Assembly: GCA_963682175.1 (NCBI GenBank)
Contig: OY821772.1
Coordinates: 42,678,925 to 42,742,924 of the forward strand
DNA: 64,000 nucleotides
Reading direction: 5' to 3'
Source of the DNA: Triglochin maritima
Taxonomy: Eukaryota > Streptophyta > Magnoliopsida > Alismatales > Juncaginaceae
Shown here in pieces: positions 24,733 to 36,200 of this stretch (within the stretch, counting starts at the first letter, position 1; each line of letters opens with the position of its first letter). The translations under genes and the position numbers were made by a program. The notes under the pieces were generated by a model, which was given only the letters and a program-made list of their open reading frames with translations, searched no databases and was not told the DNA's origin.

Positions 24733-24740
24733 CACATTTA

Positions 24741-25290
24741 TACGCTAGGGATGTTGACTCGTTAAAAATCTTACCAAGAAAAATCTGATAGGATAAAAAC
24801 TTGGTGAAGGAAAAAAGAGTGCAGCGCGTAAGATGTTCCCCCTCACTTCAACATACATTCTTCAAGTGACGAGCACCAATTTTGAAGACAAGCTTCTCGA
24901 AGACTTTTGTGGGCAATGACTTTATAAATAAATCTGCCAATTTTTCGCTTGATTGGATCTGATCAGTTGTCACTTGATCGGTCTATCTCATTAAGAACAT
25001 TGTCAAGTAAAACCATATGGGACAAAAACTTGGTGAAAGAAAAAGAGTGCATCATATAATTCTTTCCTTCAATTCAACATACCTTTATAACACTCTCTTA
25101 CATAATATGCATTATGTTTATGTCTCGTTAAAAACATTACTACAAAATCCTTTGGAAAATGTAGCTAAGGAAAAGAGTACATAACATACACTAACAAAAT
25201 TACACAAGCTGTCTAATTAAAAACTTTTAACCAATTAAACATTTTAAGACAAAAATTGGAAAAATGAAAAAAGAGTGCAACTACAAGCCT
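24741..25290 (-). repeat. degenerate tandem repeats in the copia 3' untranslated region
   Basis: A unit with the plus-strand pattern GACAAAAACTTGGTGAAAGAAAAAGAGTGCA followed by C/T-rich sequence and CAACATAC recurs about four times with strong divergence (starting near 24795, 25015, 25145 and 25240). Related repeats just before the polypurine tract are known in some plant copia families. Confidence 0.6.
24848..24958 (-). pseudogene. C-terminal RNase H tail of a copia polyprotein
   Basis: Minus-strand translation gives 36 residues ending in a stop. It contains KLADLFIKSLPTKVFEKLV and IGARHLKNVC, which correspond to the conserved NLADLFTKxLP...F..LV..IGMRRL end of copia polyproteins. The reading frame is broken just upstream. 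A G-rich tract follows the stop, as usual. Confidence 0.85.
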
Positions 25291-26759
25291 TCCGGGGCTT
25301 TATCCTTCAGGGACGACAAATTCAATCTGTTTCCTCTGATTCGTAGTTTACCAAACTTACGAATATATTTTACATAGTTCTTAAACGCAATAGTGCATGA
25401 GGATTCAATAAACAAATACATCATAGTTTAACAGATTTAATGGATATTTACTATATTTCACTTCGAGAATAAGATTGTGAAATATGTTTGCGCAATTTTT
25501 CTCAAATAATATACTGGGAGTGACACAAATTGTGGTAACTTTTGCAAAAAATGAATATGTTACCTCAAAAGATATTACTTATGGATAATTATGAGATGTC
25601 TCATAATTATATTGATGTAATATCGATATGAGAATGTAATGATCACAATAACTAATTCACCAACTTGCATAAAGTTGTAATGACTCCACGTAATGACACC
25701 AAATATTTTGTGATAATAATTAATGTTGATCGGTTATGTAGGAAACATTATTAATGTAAATCTTTATCGCATGACTAGAAATTGGTAGATCATTGAACGT
25801 CATCTAAATGTTTTCAGATGAACATTATGCTTAGATAAAATATTTACTGTGAACCTTATTAGGTTTCAAGTTATAAGAAAATATTGATGACGTTCTGATA
25901 AGGAACTTCAAGTCCTATTACAATTGGATCTTTGTCGATATACATTAGATGTCTTTTGTTAGTGTGCTTTCAATGTGAGCATTGGAGGTCTTATGACATC
26001 AAGTCATATGCATATTATAAATATAATAAATAATAGTAAATTTTGTTATTTGGGTGAAACATATGGACGACTGAGATCAACTTCGTATCATTCTCCGTGA
26101 TGACTTTGATTAAAGATGTTATATGCACACTCTTAGTTGTTTCTTTATATAGTGATTTTTTCAAAATTTGTATAGTGCATCTTTTGATTCTTGTCATCAT
26201 ATAATATATTTTGTCATATTAATCATTCAGGGACTCTCATATAAGTACCAATGTGAAGTGACTTATAAAACTTTAAAGTCACAACATATCTTATATGGAT
26301 ATCATATTGATCATGTAACAGAACGTATTATCAATATTACGAGAGAATGAGTAACATCACGATGGATGTTGGGTCCTACGAATACCCTTATATTACTTCT
26401 CGCTTTATAATGTATCACATTGTTATTGTGATTTCTATTTGTACTATTCAGGGATATAATTTCAGAAATCAGGACTACATGTCCAAATAATATATTTATT
26501 CAGCGAGTTTATTATATATTGTTCGCTTTCTTTTGTTTATATCAAATACGAATGCTACTGACATTCTTATAATATCACAGGTTTTAGATCTATTTTCCTT
26601 CTTCTTGAGATATCATGCTATTAAGGAGGCGAATAAATTGTCGACAATAATTTTAATAATTATTTAATATCTCTCGTATCAACATATATAGTTGATTGCT
26701 GATGCATTGCATACATTGCATCATATGTCTTTCATTTAGATTACTTTTATATCAATAAA

Positions 26760-27895
26760 TGCTACTAAGGTATGTGTTTAGTCTTATTTACAGAATACAG
26801 GGACCTGAATGCAAATTACCCACATCCTGAGCATAAACGCGTGCAAAAGACTCATTTCTATCATAAAGACCAAGTTCAAACTTATCGGGTTTCAAATGGA
26901 AATGTATCCAAGCATAAAAGCATTCAAGACCTAATTACAAAAAGAACAAGGACTTAAGCATAAAAGTAGCCGGGGACTTAATTGTAAAACGTCAAGGACC
27001 TAATAGCAATTAAAGCATCAAAATATTATCTTGGAGAAAATTTAAAGAAAAATCAATGTGGATCTCCAAATATATGAAGGAAATAATACGGAGCTCAATA
27101 GAATGGAAAGAAATCATCCAGACGCGCAAAGGAGGATCAAATCATACCATAAACATTCAGCCAAAATCCAGAGATAATCCAACCAGATTGTGCGGCGTTT
27201 CCGCCGCACCAGAGGCGATCCGTGTGCTCAAATTTCGTCCAATCGTGTCTGGACACGTGTACTCTCCAAATCTATACTTAGGTCTCTTGTAACAACTATA
27301 AATCGCCCCGAGAACGATGTTAAAAGGGTCCTAGTCATTGGTCCTTAGTTGTTGTTCTTATTTTTGTTCTTTAGTTTTAGTAATAAAATTCTGTCTTTTA
27401 TTTCTTGTTTGCTTTTAATTTTCTTTTGTAATTCCTCTAGGACCCCTTCTCCTTCCTCACATCCATGAGTTTCTAACTCTTTCCAAAGGGTGGAGGTGAC
27501 GGATTTAGGGTGATGAGAAGAGAATAAAGTTATTATTTTAATTTCGTGATTAGTATATTTTGATTACTTGAGTTTGTGTTAAATCATTTATCATGTAATG
27601 CTTTATAACTAATATGATTTATTATAAGTTTCTGAATTCTCTAATCTAAACCCTATATCTAAACCTCCACCCAACGGAATTCACCATCTTTGTTCTTATT
27701 TTAGTTTTAGTTGTTCATGTTTCTTGCTTTAGATAATTAAAAAACCAAAAATCTCAAAACCAACCATATTTCTCCCTTTCTCTTCCTTAATCGAAAATCA
27801 CAAAATAAGAAGATCTCTCCCTCCTTGTGTTCGACCCTTATTTGTCACGTCTTCATTGACGTCGTGCACTTGCGGTATAAATTTAATTCTCATCA
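26760..27895 (+). mobile_element. LTR-like segment A nested in the copia element
   Basis: It starts TGCTACTAAGG and ends GTGCACTTGCGGT..CTCATCA. It has a TATA box at 27297-27303 and a GC-rich palindrome (TGCGGCGTTTCCGCCGCA) near 27190. Layout and end motifs match segment B at 30817-32282, though the middle parts hardly align. The GTGCACTTGCGG ending with a preceding TTCGACCC is typical of large plant Ty3/gypsy LTRs. No perfect target duplication was found, so borders are approximate. Confidence 0.5.
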
Positions 27896-28813
27896 ATTGC
27901 AATTAGTTTTAGTCAATAATAATCAAATCCTCGTCGTTTCCCAAAACATTAGGATTTGACCGTTTTGTATCCCCAGAACTTCTTTTGTTTATCAGCTGCA
28001 TTTATTTTACCGGGTTTATATTCTTCAGGAATAACCACTTCAAGAGGTGCAATGAGAATGACTAACTTTGATTTCATTTCCACAAATAATATATGTTATG
28101 GTCCACGCTTCTAGCGTTGGTTGAACTCAAATATATTTTATCACGTGGAGATCTCTGCTTTATATTTTGCGATTTATGTCTAGTAATACAAGACTTGGTC
28201 ACTCTTTTGTGATTAATAAAAACTTATGACAATTATTTGCTAGATATTCCAAAATAATGATTTTATGAACTTCAGGTTCAATCATACTTGTACGTATATT
28301 CTCTTATGAACTTCATGTTCAATATAGTATATTTTCTTGGTATTCTTTAAGCTTCTAGCTTCTCTCCTAATGCCAGAAAATGTACATCATATGTATGATT
28401 ATTGGGTTGGACAATAAAACTTAGTCCTTCGGGAGCTTTAAATAACATGAGGGAAACAATCTATTCATTATTGTACAAGTAAAGTAAGCGAGTATTTATA
28501 ATATGGTATTGATATAAAAAATATTGGCAGATATGCATGTTGATAAACCGTGTCTAAATTATATCAGACATAAATATGAGCAATAAGAAATGTTACCATT
28601 TTTGATATCCCAAAGTGATATATATTCGAGAGATACTCTAGTAAGATAGAGATTATCATTTATTGTGCAAATCGGTTGACAAACTTGACCTGATTTTTGT
28701 TCGTATTATAGAAATCAACAAAATTATCTAAAGCTTCACAAAAACAATACCAATGATGATATTCATAATTAATATAAGAGATAATTTTATTTAGGCACTT
28801 CTGGGCATGTTTC

Positions 28814-30474
28814 TGTTGCCTTTTTTGCCTTAATCTCTGTTTTGATGATTTAATCAACCTAATCTTAATTATGATCATGTAGAGTAGCACACATATTGCA
28901 TTGCATATATATTGCGTTGTGCCAACCTCTATAGATGATCAAGACTCAAGGAAGAAAACAAATAAGTCAAGACATGTAATCAAGCTCGTTTGAAGACATG
29001 TATTTTGTATTTCTTTGAGTCTTTAGGAACTTTGTGTAATTGAACATACTTTAGCTAAAAACTACTCAAACACACACTAGGTTTCCTATAGAAGTCACAC
29101 ACAAAATTTCACATAATTTGGACTTCAATAGATCACCCAAACTTAGACCGGAAAACACTAAACCTGAACCCAAACTGTCTGCTCACATTCGGTCGACCGG
29201 ATGATCAATTAATATGTTAAGTGTTTAACTGCCTAAGTTCGGTCGACCGTTCAGACCTTTTCAGTCGACTGAGTACCAAGTATTTTCCGACCGTTAGTTT
29301 TGTCGTATATACCCAATGGTCGTATTCGTATTAACCAAAAATACCCCCAAATACTTTTCATGAATCAGTCGACCGATGACCTTGATCGGTCGACCGCATA
29401 TCTGTCTCTTGACAAACCCTGAACACTCTGGACTAATTCGATCGAGCATCTTTTTGACCCCGGTCGACCGAAACTCAATTCTTCCCAAACCCAGAAGTGC
29501 CTGAACCTTTTCGGTCGAACCACCAAATTGCCTTGTTCGACCGATCATATTTTCCCAGAGCAAAAACCCTAGAACGGTCGAACTATCCCCTGAGTCCGTT
29601 ATACCGATCACTTAAGTGAACCTTAGTCAAAACCTTATTTGACCAAATGGTCGAACGACATACCCGATTCGGTCGACCAATTTGAGGCGGAATTGGGTCC
29701 TACGAGTTTCTGTTTTGTGTAACCTACACCAACACTCACCCAATCAACCCCAACGGATATATTCTCTCAAATGCCTATATAAAGAGTTGTAAAACACATT
29801 TTAACACAACTCTCCTACCACTACTTGTCCAATACATTATAGAGAAACTCCCAAGCTCAAATTTTCCCCAATCCAACACTCCAAGCTTACATTTCCACAT
29901 ATTAGCATCAATTCCACATTATAAGCTAAGTGTGCTCAAGTTAGAGAGTGTGTTCCACTCAAATTTTTTATTGTAAAGAAGCAAGGACTTCGGTGAAAGC
30001 CCGAAGTGTTCCTCTCGGATTGTGAGAGAAGAAAGTCAAGCTCATGAGGGTGTTCGTGGAGCTTGTTTTGTAAAAGGTGTTCTCTCCCGGCCCGGAACGG
30101 GGAGAGGATAGTGAAGACGCGAGCGGAGCTCGAAGTGTCTAGCGGAACTTGCAAGAGAGGACGTAGGCGGTGGCCGAACCTCTGTAAAAACCCCGTGTCC
30201 ATTGTGGTTTGTTTCTTCCTTCCCTACTTACTTGTTTAGTTTAAATTCTGCTGCACATATCTTTGATTGTTAAACGAGTAGGTAATTAGCTTAAAAGTGA
30301 TTAGAATTGAAGACCCTCACGATCCTACAGTTTCGTCTCGTTGAAGCCATCTTAATTTCATACTTCTTATTTGCACAATTTTAGTCCATTATTTATGCTT
30401 TTGTTTTCACGATACTTTGTAGTGTGTGCTTTCGGCACACAAAAAAACAAGAAAGCTATCGTGATTTTCCAACA
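28814..30474 (+). mobile_element. solo Ty1/copia LTR (palindrome-rich family)
   Basis: It starts TGTTGCCTTTTTTGCC and ends GATTTTCCAACA, about 1.66 kb. The U3 holds many CGGTCGACCG-type palindromes (about 29190-29690), then a TATA box at 29776-29783. The R/U5 contains GAGGACGTAGGCGGTGG followed by CCGAACCTCTGTAAA, a hallmark of copia (SIRE/Maximus and Tork-like) LTRs. It aligns with the truncated minus-strand copy in VPS29 intron 1. No internal retroviral-type genes adjoin it. Flanks (GTTTC and ACTCT) do not form a target duplication. Confidence 0.75.
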
Positions 30475-30530
30475 ACTCTCATGACCTTCAATCATCAGTG
30501 ATACATAACCAAAAACTTTGTGGCTTTTGA

Positions 30531-30760
30531 CTCCGTACTACTACTGGAGTATCGGGTCATTAATTTGTAAAGTGATCAATAAAATATTTCTCTTTTACTA
30601 TAAACTTTATATATCTATGGTCTTCTGGCCATAGGGTTAGATTTAGAGATTGACGTGCATTTTTACTGAATTAGTTATTTGCATGTCATTCTGACTGTCA
30701 TACGAATCCTTCAAGGATTATCATAAAATTTCATAACCCACTTTAAATGGATAAGTGATT
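30531..30760. repeat. diverged direct duplication, copy 1
   Basis: This stretch, starting CTCCGTACTACTACTGGAGT, aligns with 32668-32900 (CTCCGTACTTCTACTAGAGT), including a shared TCTTCTGGYCATAG block and a later TTTCATAACCC block. Segment B lies between the copies. The source is probably internal sequence of the host copia element. Confidence 0.7.
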
Positions 30761-30816
30761 GACATCATTTCATGCTTATATTTGTATATTATATCCATTA
30801 TCTTACACCTAAGCAA

Positions 30817-32282
30817 TGCTACGTGACGAGTTTTATGTTTGAATTTCAGAAATAAAGAGGCTTGAAGAGAAGAGATATGAAAGGACCCAAAAGCAGGGGA
30901 AAAAGACTTAATTGTGAGACCTAGGGATTAAGATGCAAGGGAGAATGACCTGAACGTAAGACCGAAGGACCAAAGAGCAAAACAGAAAACTTCACACCAT
31001 CATGGGAGTATTTTGGCAATTCTATTCGGGTCGAAGCTCCAACAAGCGAAGTAGATGCATCCAAGACCAACAAATATATCAAAACAAGCTCAAAACAAAT
31101 TTCAACTCGATCTGGATCCTGTAGCCGCCAATTGGCGGTCCGGATCTTCCCGGATCCGATGAAACTTCTGGAGCGTGTGTATTAGAGGATGTTTAGGCTA
31201 TTTTTGGTATTTGTTTAGTCCCACATCGGGGGATTGTCCTTGATTACCTTTTCTATGACTATAAATAGAACTCTTCACCTTCTATTGTAAACTACACATT
31301 GCTTGGTGGCATTCTCTCTACTAAGGAGTAAGCCTTGAAGCAAAACTCAAGGTGGAGAAGAATGCTACCTTCAATGTGAGTCATTGTTAATGAAATAATT
31401 GTTCTAGTTTCTTTTAATCTTGTCTTTTAATTTGTGCATGCTTGTTTAGTCTTTCCTTTCCTTTTAAGCTTCTTTAATGCTCCCTTCTTGCTTAGTTAAA
31501 TTTCATTTCAGTAGAATGTTTCATTTTAATGTAGGTTGTAGTGTAATGATTAGTGAGTAGTTCCATCCCCATTTGGGGGTGGAGAAATATGTGATATGAT
31601 CATGTAGTGTATTAGGTGTGTGTTATCTTAATCCCTTGAGTCTTATATGATTTTCATAACCATCTAATGAGATTTCGCTCTTATCTTTGATATGCTAATG
31701 CTCTTGAATGAAACTTAGTTTATGCTTAGATTGGTGGACCTATTTTATGGGGAATGATAAGGTGGGGATATTGATGAAACTAATATTGGAAACACAATTT
31801 GTAGTGTATGTATTCTTGTTGCATTTACCTTGTTTAATTTCTTGTATGTTTTAATGATATTAGGTTATCTTATTTCATGTGGAGGCATAGTATGGTCTAG
31901 TCTTTATACATGAGTTCATTTAGCTTCATTCCAATTATTGTCTTGTATGTTTTAACGATATAGTCTTATCTTATTTCATGTTGAGACAAAGTTGGATTTA
32001 GTTTTATGATTTCATGCACTACATGTTGTGAGGAGCATAATTGAACACACACACATCTTTATATTCACATTATTTCTCTACCCTCTATGGGGTTTAGTTT
32101 TATTGTTTATCTTTCATTTCCTTTTGTATTCTAGTATAGTTTATTGTAATCAATCTTTCTCTCCTTTCTTTACCACTCGCCTTCGAACAAACCAAAAGTC
32201 GACACACCTCCCTGTGGATCGACCCGTATTTATCACCGCTTCAACGCGGCCGTGCACTTGCGGTTTAATATAAAACGAATCA
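30817..32282 (+). mobile_element. LTR-like segment B nested in the copia element
   Basis: It starts TGCTACGTGACGAG and ends GTGCACTTGCGGTTTAATATAAAACGAATCA, with a TATA box at 31260-31267 and a GC-rich palindrome near 31130 (CCGCCAATTGGCGG). The preceding bases AGCAA and following bases ATCAA are a possible 5-bp duplication with one mismatch. The CCTGTGGATCGACCC..GCACTTGCGG end is typical of plant Ty3/gypsy LTRs. No internal genes are attached, so it is best read as a solo LTR. Confidence 0.6.
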
Positions 32283-32667
32283 ATCAATAAGCTCTAAATC
32301 TTTGCAGAGTAGCATTGCATGAATATTAAGATGTTCACATTATTGGCCGATGCATATCATTTTCAATAGCAATAATCACTTGTAACATGGTAATTCAAAT
32401 TCCATTATAATGTACCACACTGTATTATATATATACATCTTATCAAAATTGATATTATGTGCTCACGAGATAAATGCTCATAATATTTGTCAAATGAAAA
32501 GACATGGAAGAAAGAAGATGGAGAGTTGGGGGAGAACAATTGTTGTATTTCATTCTCATTCACATCCACAATCATGGTCACAAAATGAGTATACTAGACT
32601 TTCATCCACAATCAGATGCTCATACATTCACTTCATGGAATGGAGCAAATCAATTACTTGTGATTTT

Positions 32668-32900
32668 TAGACTCCGTACTTCTACTAGAGTATTGGGTCA
32701 TTAACTTGTAAAATGGATAAAAGATTTTCCTTTTACATCTCAACTCTCTATAGTCTTCTGGTCATAGAGTTAGATTTGGTAATGAGGTTGATGGATTTAC
32801 CGTTTACACAATTTTGATATTGGCACATCCTTTTGATGCTCACGAGAATCTTTCATGGATTGATATACATTTTCATAACCCTCTTTAAGTAAATATACAA
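32668..32900. repeat. diverged direct duplication, copy 2
   Basis: This is the partner of 30531-30760, aligned in the same orientation with many substitutions and small gaps. Confidence 0.7.
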
Positions 32901-33948
32901 TCTTGGTATCTTTATATATATGCATCACATTGAGAGTAATGTTTTTGCAACCTTCTAGGCTAAAGTACTTCTCTTTTGGCAATATGATTGAGAGTGAAGG
33001 ATTACTTCCATAACATATACATATATCATAAAATGAAATAAATAAATCGCATGTGTTCAAGAGATGAATATTCATAATACTTTCAAATGTGATGCCTCAA
33101 AATATCATTGATATCTTGCATGGCATAACGTGATGCATCAAATATTATGAAACTAATATTTCATAAGAAAAATATAATACTATAGTATTTAAGCAAAAAA
33201 ATCCTCTATTAATGCACAAATTTAGAAGTAATATTCACATGCTAGCACCACTCTACAAATGCTCTTTTATTTGACATGAATACATAACAATTTGTACAAG
33301 GAATAGAACCCAATGGATGTCCATTAATGTACAAAACATATGACATGAATATTATCTCACAATTATATATTTCCATGTTCCTCAAACTCATTAATTGCTC
33401 ATTAATTGCACTTAAATTGTGGCAACTTTCGGTTCAAATTCCGATAATGCAAACGTGGAAATATATACTAATAATCAAAATCTATGTGTACAAAGTTGCC
33501 ACAACAGGGGTTCATATCAGATCATGACTATAAAATAAAAATATCACACATTTAAGTAATCTCATATATTAAACATATGGAAAAAAACCAAGTAGTTACT
33601 CGATAAAAGAACTCAAATGCATGAATCAATTGGATCACAAGAATAACATTCATATCTACACTAAAATCTACAATAGCTCTGAAGTTACAAGTTCATTATT
33701 AATCTCCTCTAAAGATGATGTCGATTTTATCAAACGAATCGTATCAAGGGTCATAAAAGAAAAATACGGGGATTATATGTTTATAAATAGAGATTGAGAT
33801 GTATTGGTCATTACCTACTTAATCAATAAAGCAAAAACCTATAGTCTATTTAGAAAAAAACATTATCCATTGGATATATTGGACATGATGATGCATATAT
33901 TGGATTCATTTTGGTGCTTGTTAACTGCTTGAATGAATCCTATAATCA

Positions 33949-34051
33949 TAGCCCTTGTTAACTGCTTGAATGAATCCTACGAAGGAAACCGTTAAGAAAC
34001 CATTTTAGTGCTTATGTTCGTAGGATTCATTCAAGCAGTTAACAAGGGCTA
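33949..34051. repeat. perfect 35-bp inverted repeat (hairpin), plus a third partial copy
   Basis: Arms 33949-33983 and 34017-34051 are exact reverse complements over 35 bases, with a 33-base spacer. A further direct copy of 26 bases of the left arm stands at 33917-33942. RNA from either strand would form a near-perfect 35-bp stem. It lies in the internal region of the degenerate copia element, close to the right LTR. Confidence 0.9.
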
Positions 34052-34468
34052 ATGGAGTAGAAATTATCTTTTAGTTGAGTGTTACAAATTCACATTATGT
34101 TGTATGATAACGAGGACTTTGAATTGAAATCTTATTGTGGGTTGAATCGCATCATGAGAAATATAATAACGATGATTTAATCTAATCGGAAGTCTTATAA
34201 TAATAATAATGCAAGTTTGATCTGATCCGTGAAATCAACAAAAGAAAAAAAAGGATCCCCGGTTTTGAAAAAGAAAACTTTTGGTCATCCGTAATTCTGT
34301 TAACCTATGGCATATACCAAAGAATCATGTACACATGCACGTAGGGAGAAGAAAGAGCATCATATGTTGCTTTAGTATAAGAAACTAACCTGACAATGAA
34401 ATACTTCATCTATCGAGGCATCCATCAAGATCAATGTTTTGTTTCTTTTAGACGAGATAGATACTAAT

Positions 34469-34481
34469 CGTACTGATAACG
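34469..34481 (-). other. primer binding site of the copia element
   Basis: Minus-strand GTTATCAGTACG, directly inside the right LTR, resembles the GTTATCAGCACG primer site used by many plant copia elements and complementary to part of initiator tRNA-Met. Confidence 0.65.
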
Positions 34482-34719
34482 TGTTATAAAATAATAATCA
34501 AGTAAATGACAAGAGGTTGAGGGAAAATAAGGGAGTTATACTTCATTTCATTGTCTCTACAAATGTGTACAATAACCTCTTATATATAGGATGAAGATGT
34601 AGTAGGGATTACACAACCAAATAAATAGAATTACATCATATTAATAAGAGTAAAAATCTACTTGAATAGTATGAGTTAATGAAGGTGAATCATCTATAAG
34701 ATCTTTGGATTTCATAACA
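34482..34719 (-). repeat. 5' LTR of the copia element
   Basis: A 238-bp partner of 24481-24716. It starts TGTTATAAAATAATAATC and ends GGATTTCATAACA on the plus strand. Divergence between the two LTRs is visible at many positions, so the insertion is old. Confidence 0.9.
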
Positions 34720-36078
34720 ATGCATATATATTGCATACGTTAGAGATCAAAAGAGACTCGAGACATTCTAAGTGAGATGGTCATGCCCTGCAATGTGAAG
34801 ACCCACACTAGATATGCAATAGTTCTTTGATGGCAATGGAACGCATATTCCATTTTCATCCTGGTGAGATATGATTACATAATCTAACTTATAATAAGCA
34901 AGTACTAGAGGATATCTTCCATAAAAAAACCACAATCCAAATAATAATTTGTACTGATATTATAAAATTAATAATGTTTTGTACTGCGCTTATATATACA
35001 CAGCACGTTGTCACTGATAAGACCCATGTGAGTAGGAAGTGGGTAGTAAACTGGTGATCACTTCCCGATGCTATATATATTCTCCTAGTTGGACCGCCTC
35101 TTCTCTAAACTTTCGCACGCACATCAACCATTCAACCCCTAATTCTAAATAAAAACGACAAAGGGACAACGACAGGATAATATTATCCCAATATCATTCC
35201 CATGTGGGCATATCATGCAAGTATGCAACACGACATAACAAAATCGGAACAAACAAACAAACAAACGAAACAAGTGTCCCGTACGCTTCGTAAGTTTTTT
35301 CGCCCACCGTTTCATAAAGCCTTTCATTCATCTTTTGTGATCTCAGATCTGCTTATCATAAAATCGAGCTCATATCTGAGTGATCGTGACCGAGCCCATA
35401 TCATTTCGCATGATGAAAATTAGCAATTGGATAGAGAAATTGTAGTTAATTATTTTTGTGATGATTTAGGCGAGCAAGTTACATGCAATGCATCGGAACT
35501 TGTTCCAATAGCAGACGCAAATTTTAGAGCACGTAAATTTCGAGGATATCTCAACTCTCAACCATTGAAATTCGCAATTTCTGAAGGGGGTAATGAAAGA
35601 TTTTAAGGTTATACATTAATCTCTCCAACTAAATACTTCGTAAAACTGAAGTAACCATTCTATAAATAAATTACCCTAAAGGACAAGCTCCCAATTTTGA
35701 TTACGTAGCTACTAGATTCTTGATCTTAAAATAACCAAACCGAATCGTTCCAAACAATAGTTGGTCCCATCCTAAGTTGAGTTGTGAAAAACGACCATAA
35801 TCAATAAAACAAACTAAAAATACAGAAAAGATGCTTAAGGATGATCCAACCATAATACTTAACCAACAGATTCTCAATCTTAAAATAATCAAAATGAATT
35901 GGTCCCTAACGAAAAATGTAAATTAAGTCGAATCTTATCCATGAAAAAAACTAAAAATACAAAAAAAAACACCAATAATATTTATTTTGGGTACACACAA
36001 AAGGCCAAGGAATCCCAACCCAAGAATAGAATGAAAGATCCGTAAATCCCCCAGCGCGCGTGTACCAACCGGAATCCC
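34720..36078. other. intergenic region before glutamine synthetase
   Basis: No gene is supported. Two diverged direct copies of a ~110-150 bp segment (from 35715 and from 35869), each with GATTCT, ATCTTAAAATAA and AAACTAAAAATACA, are the only structure seen. The last few hundred bases are presumably promoter. Confidence 0.5.
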
Positions 36079-36168
36079 CCACGTCAGCGATTCCCCTCGC
36101 TAACCAACTCGATCAACACCGCCCAACATACGTACCATTCCTATTCCTCATATCCCCGACTATAAATA
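36079..36168 (+). promoter_or_regulatory. promoter elements of the glutamine synthetase gene
   Basis: An ACGT-core bZIP motif, CCACGTCAGC, lies at 36079-36088 and a TATA box, TATAAATA, at 36161-36168. The TATA box is only 33 bases before the ATG, so if it is used the mRNA leader would be about ten bases or less; another start further upstream is also possible. Confidence 0.5.
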
Positions 36169-36200
36169 CCATACCCAAACCCAAACCGATCCGGCCCGCC

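Larger units (their letters stand above)
24481..34719 (-). mobile_element. degenerate Ty1/copia retrotransposon with nested LTR insertions
   Basis: Two near-identical LTRs (24481-24716 and 34482-34719, about 237 bp, ends TGTTATRAAA..TATAACA) lie in the same orientation about 10 kb apart. On the minus strand a tRNA-Met-type primer site (GTTATCAGTACG) abuts the right LTR and a purine tract (CCAAAGTGGAG) abuts the left one, so the element reads right to left. Only the end of the polyprotein (RNase H tail, 24848-24958) is recognisable; gag, integrase and reverse transcriptase cannot be seen. At least three later LTR-like segments lie inside (26760-27895, 28814-30474, 30817-32282). No clean 5-bp target duplication was found (ATATA left, ATGCA right). 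The element is inactive. Confidence 0.85.
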
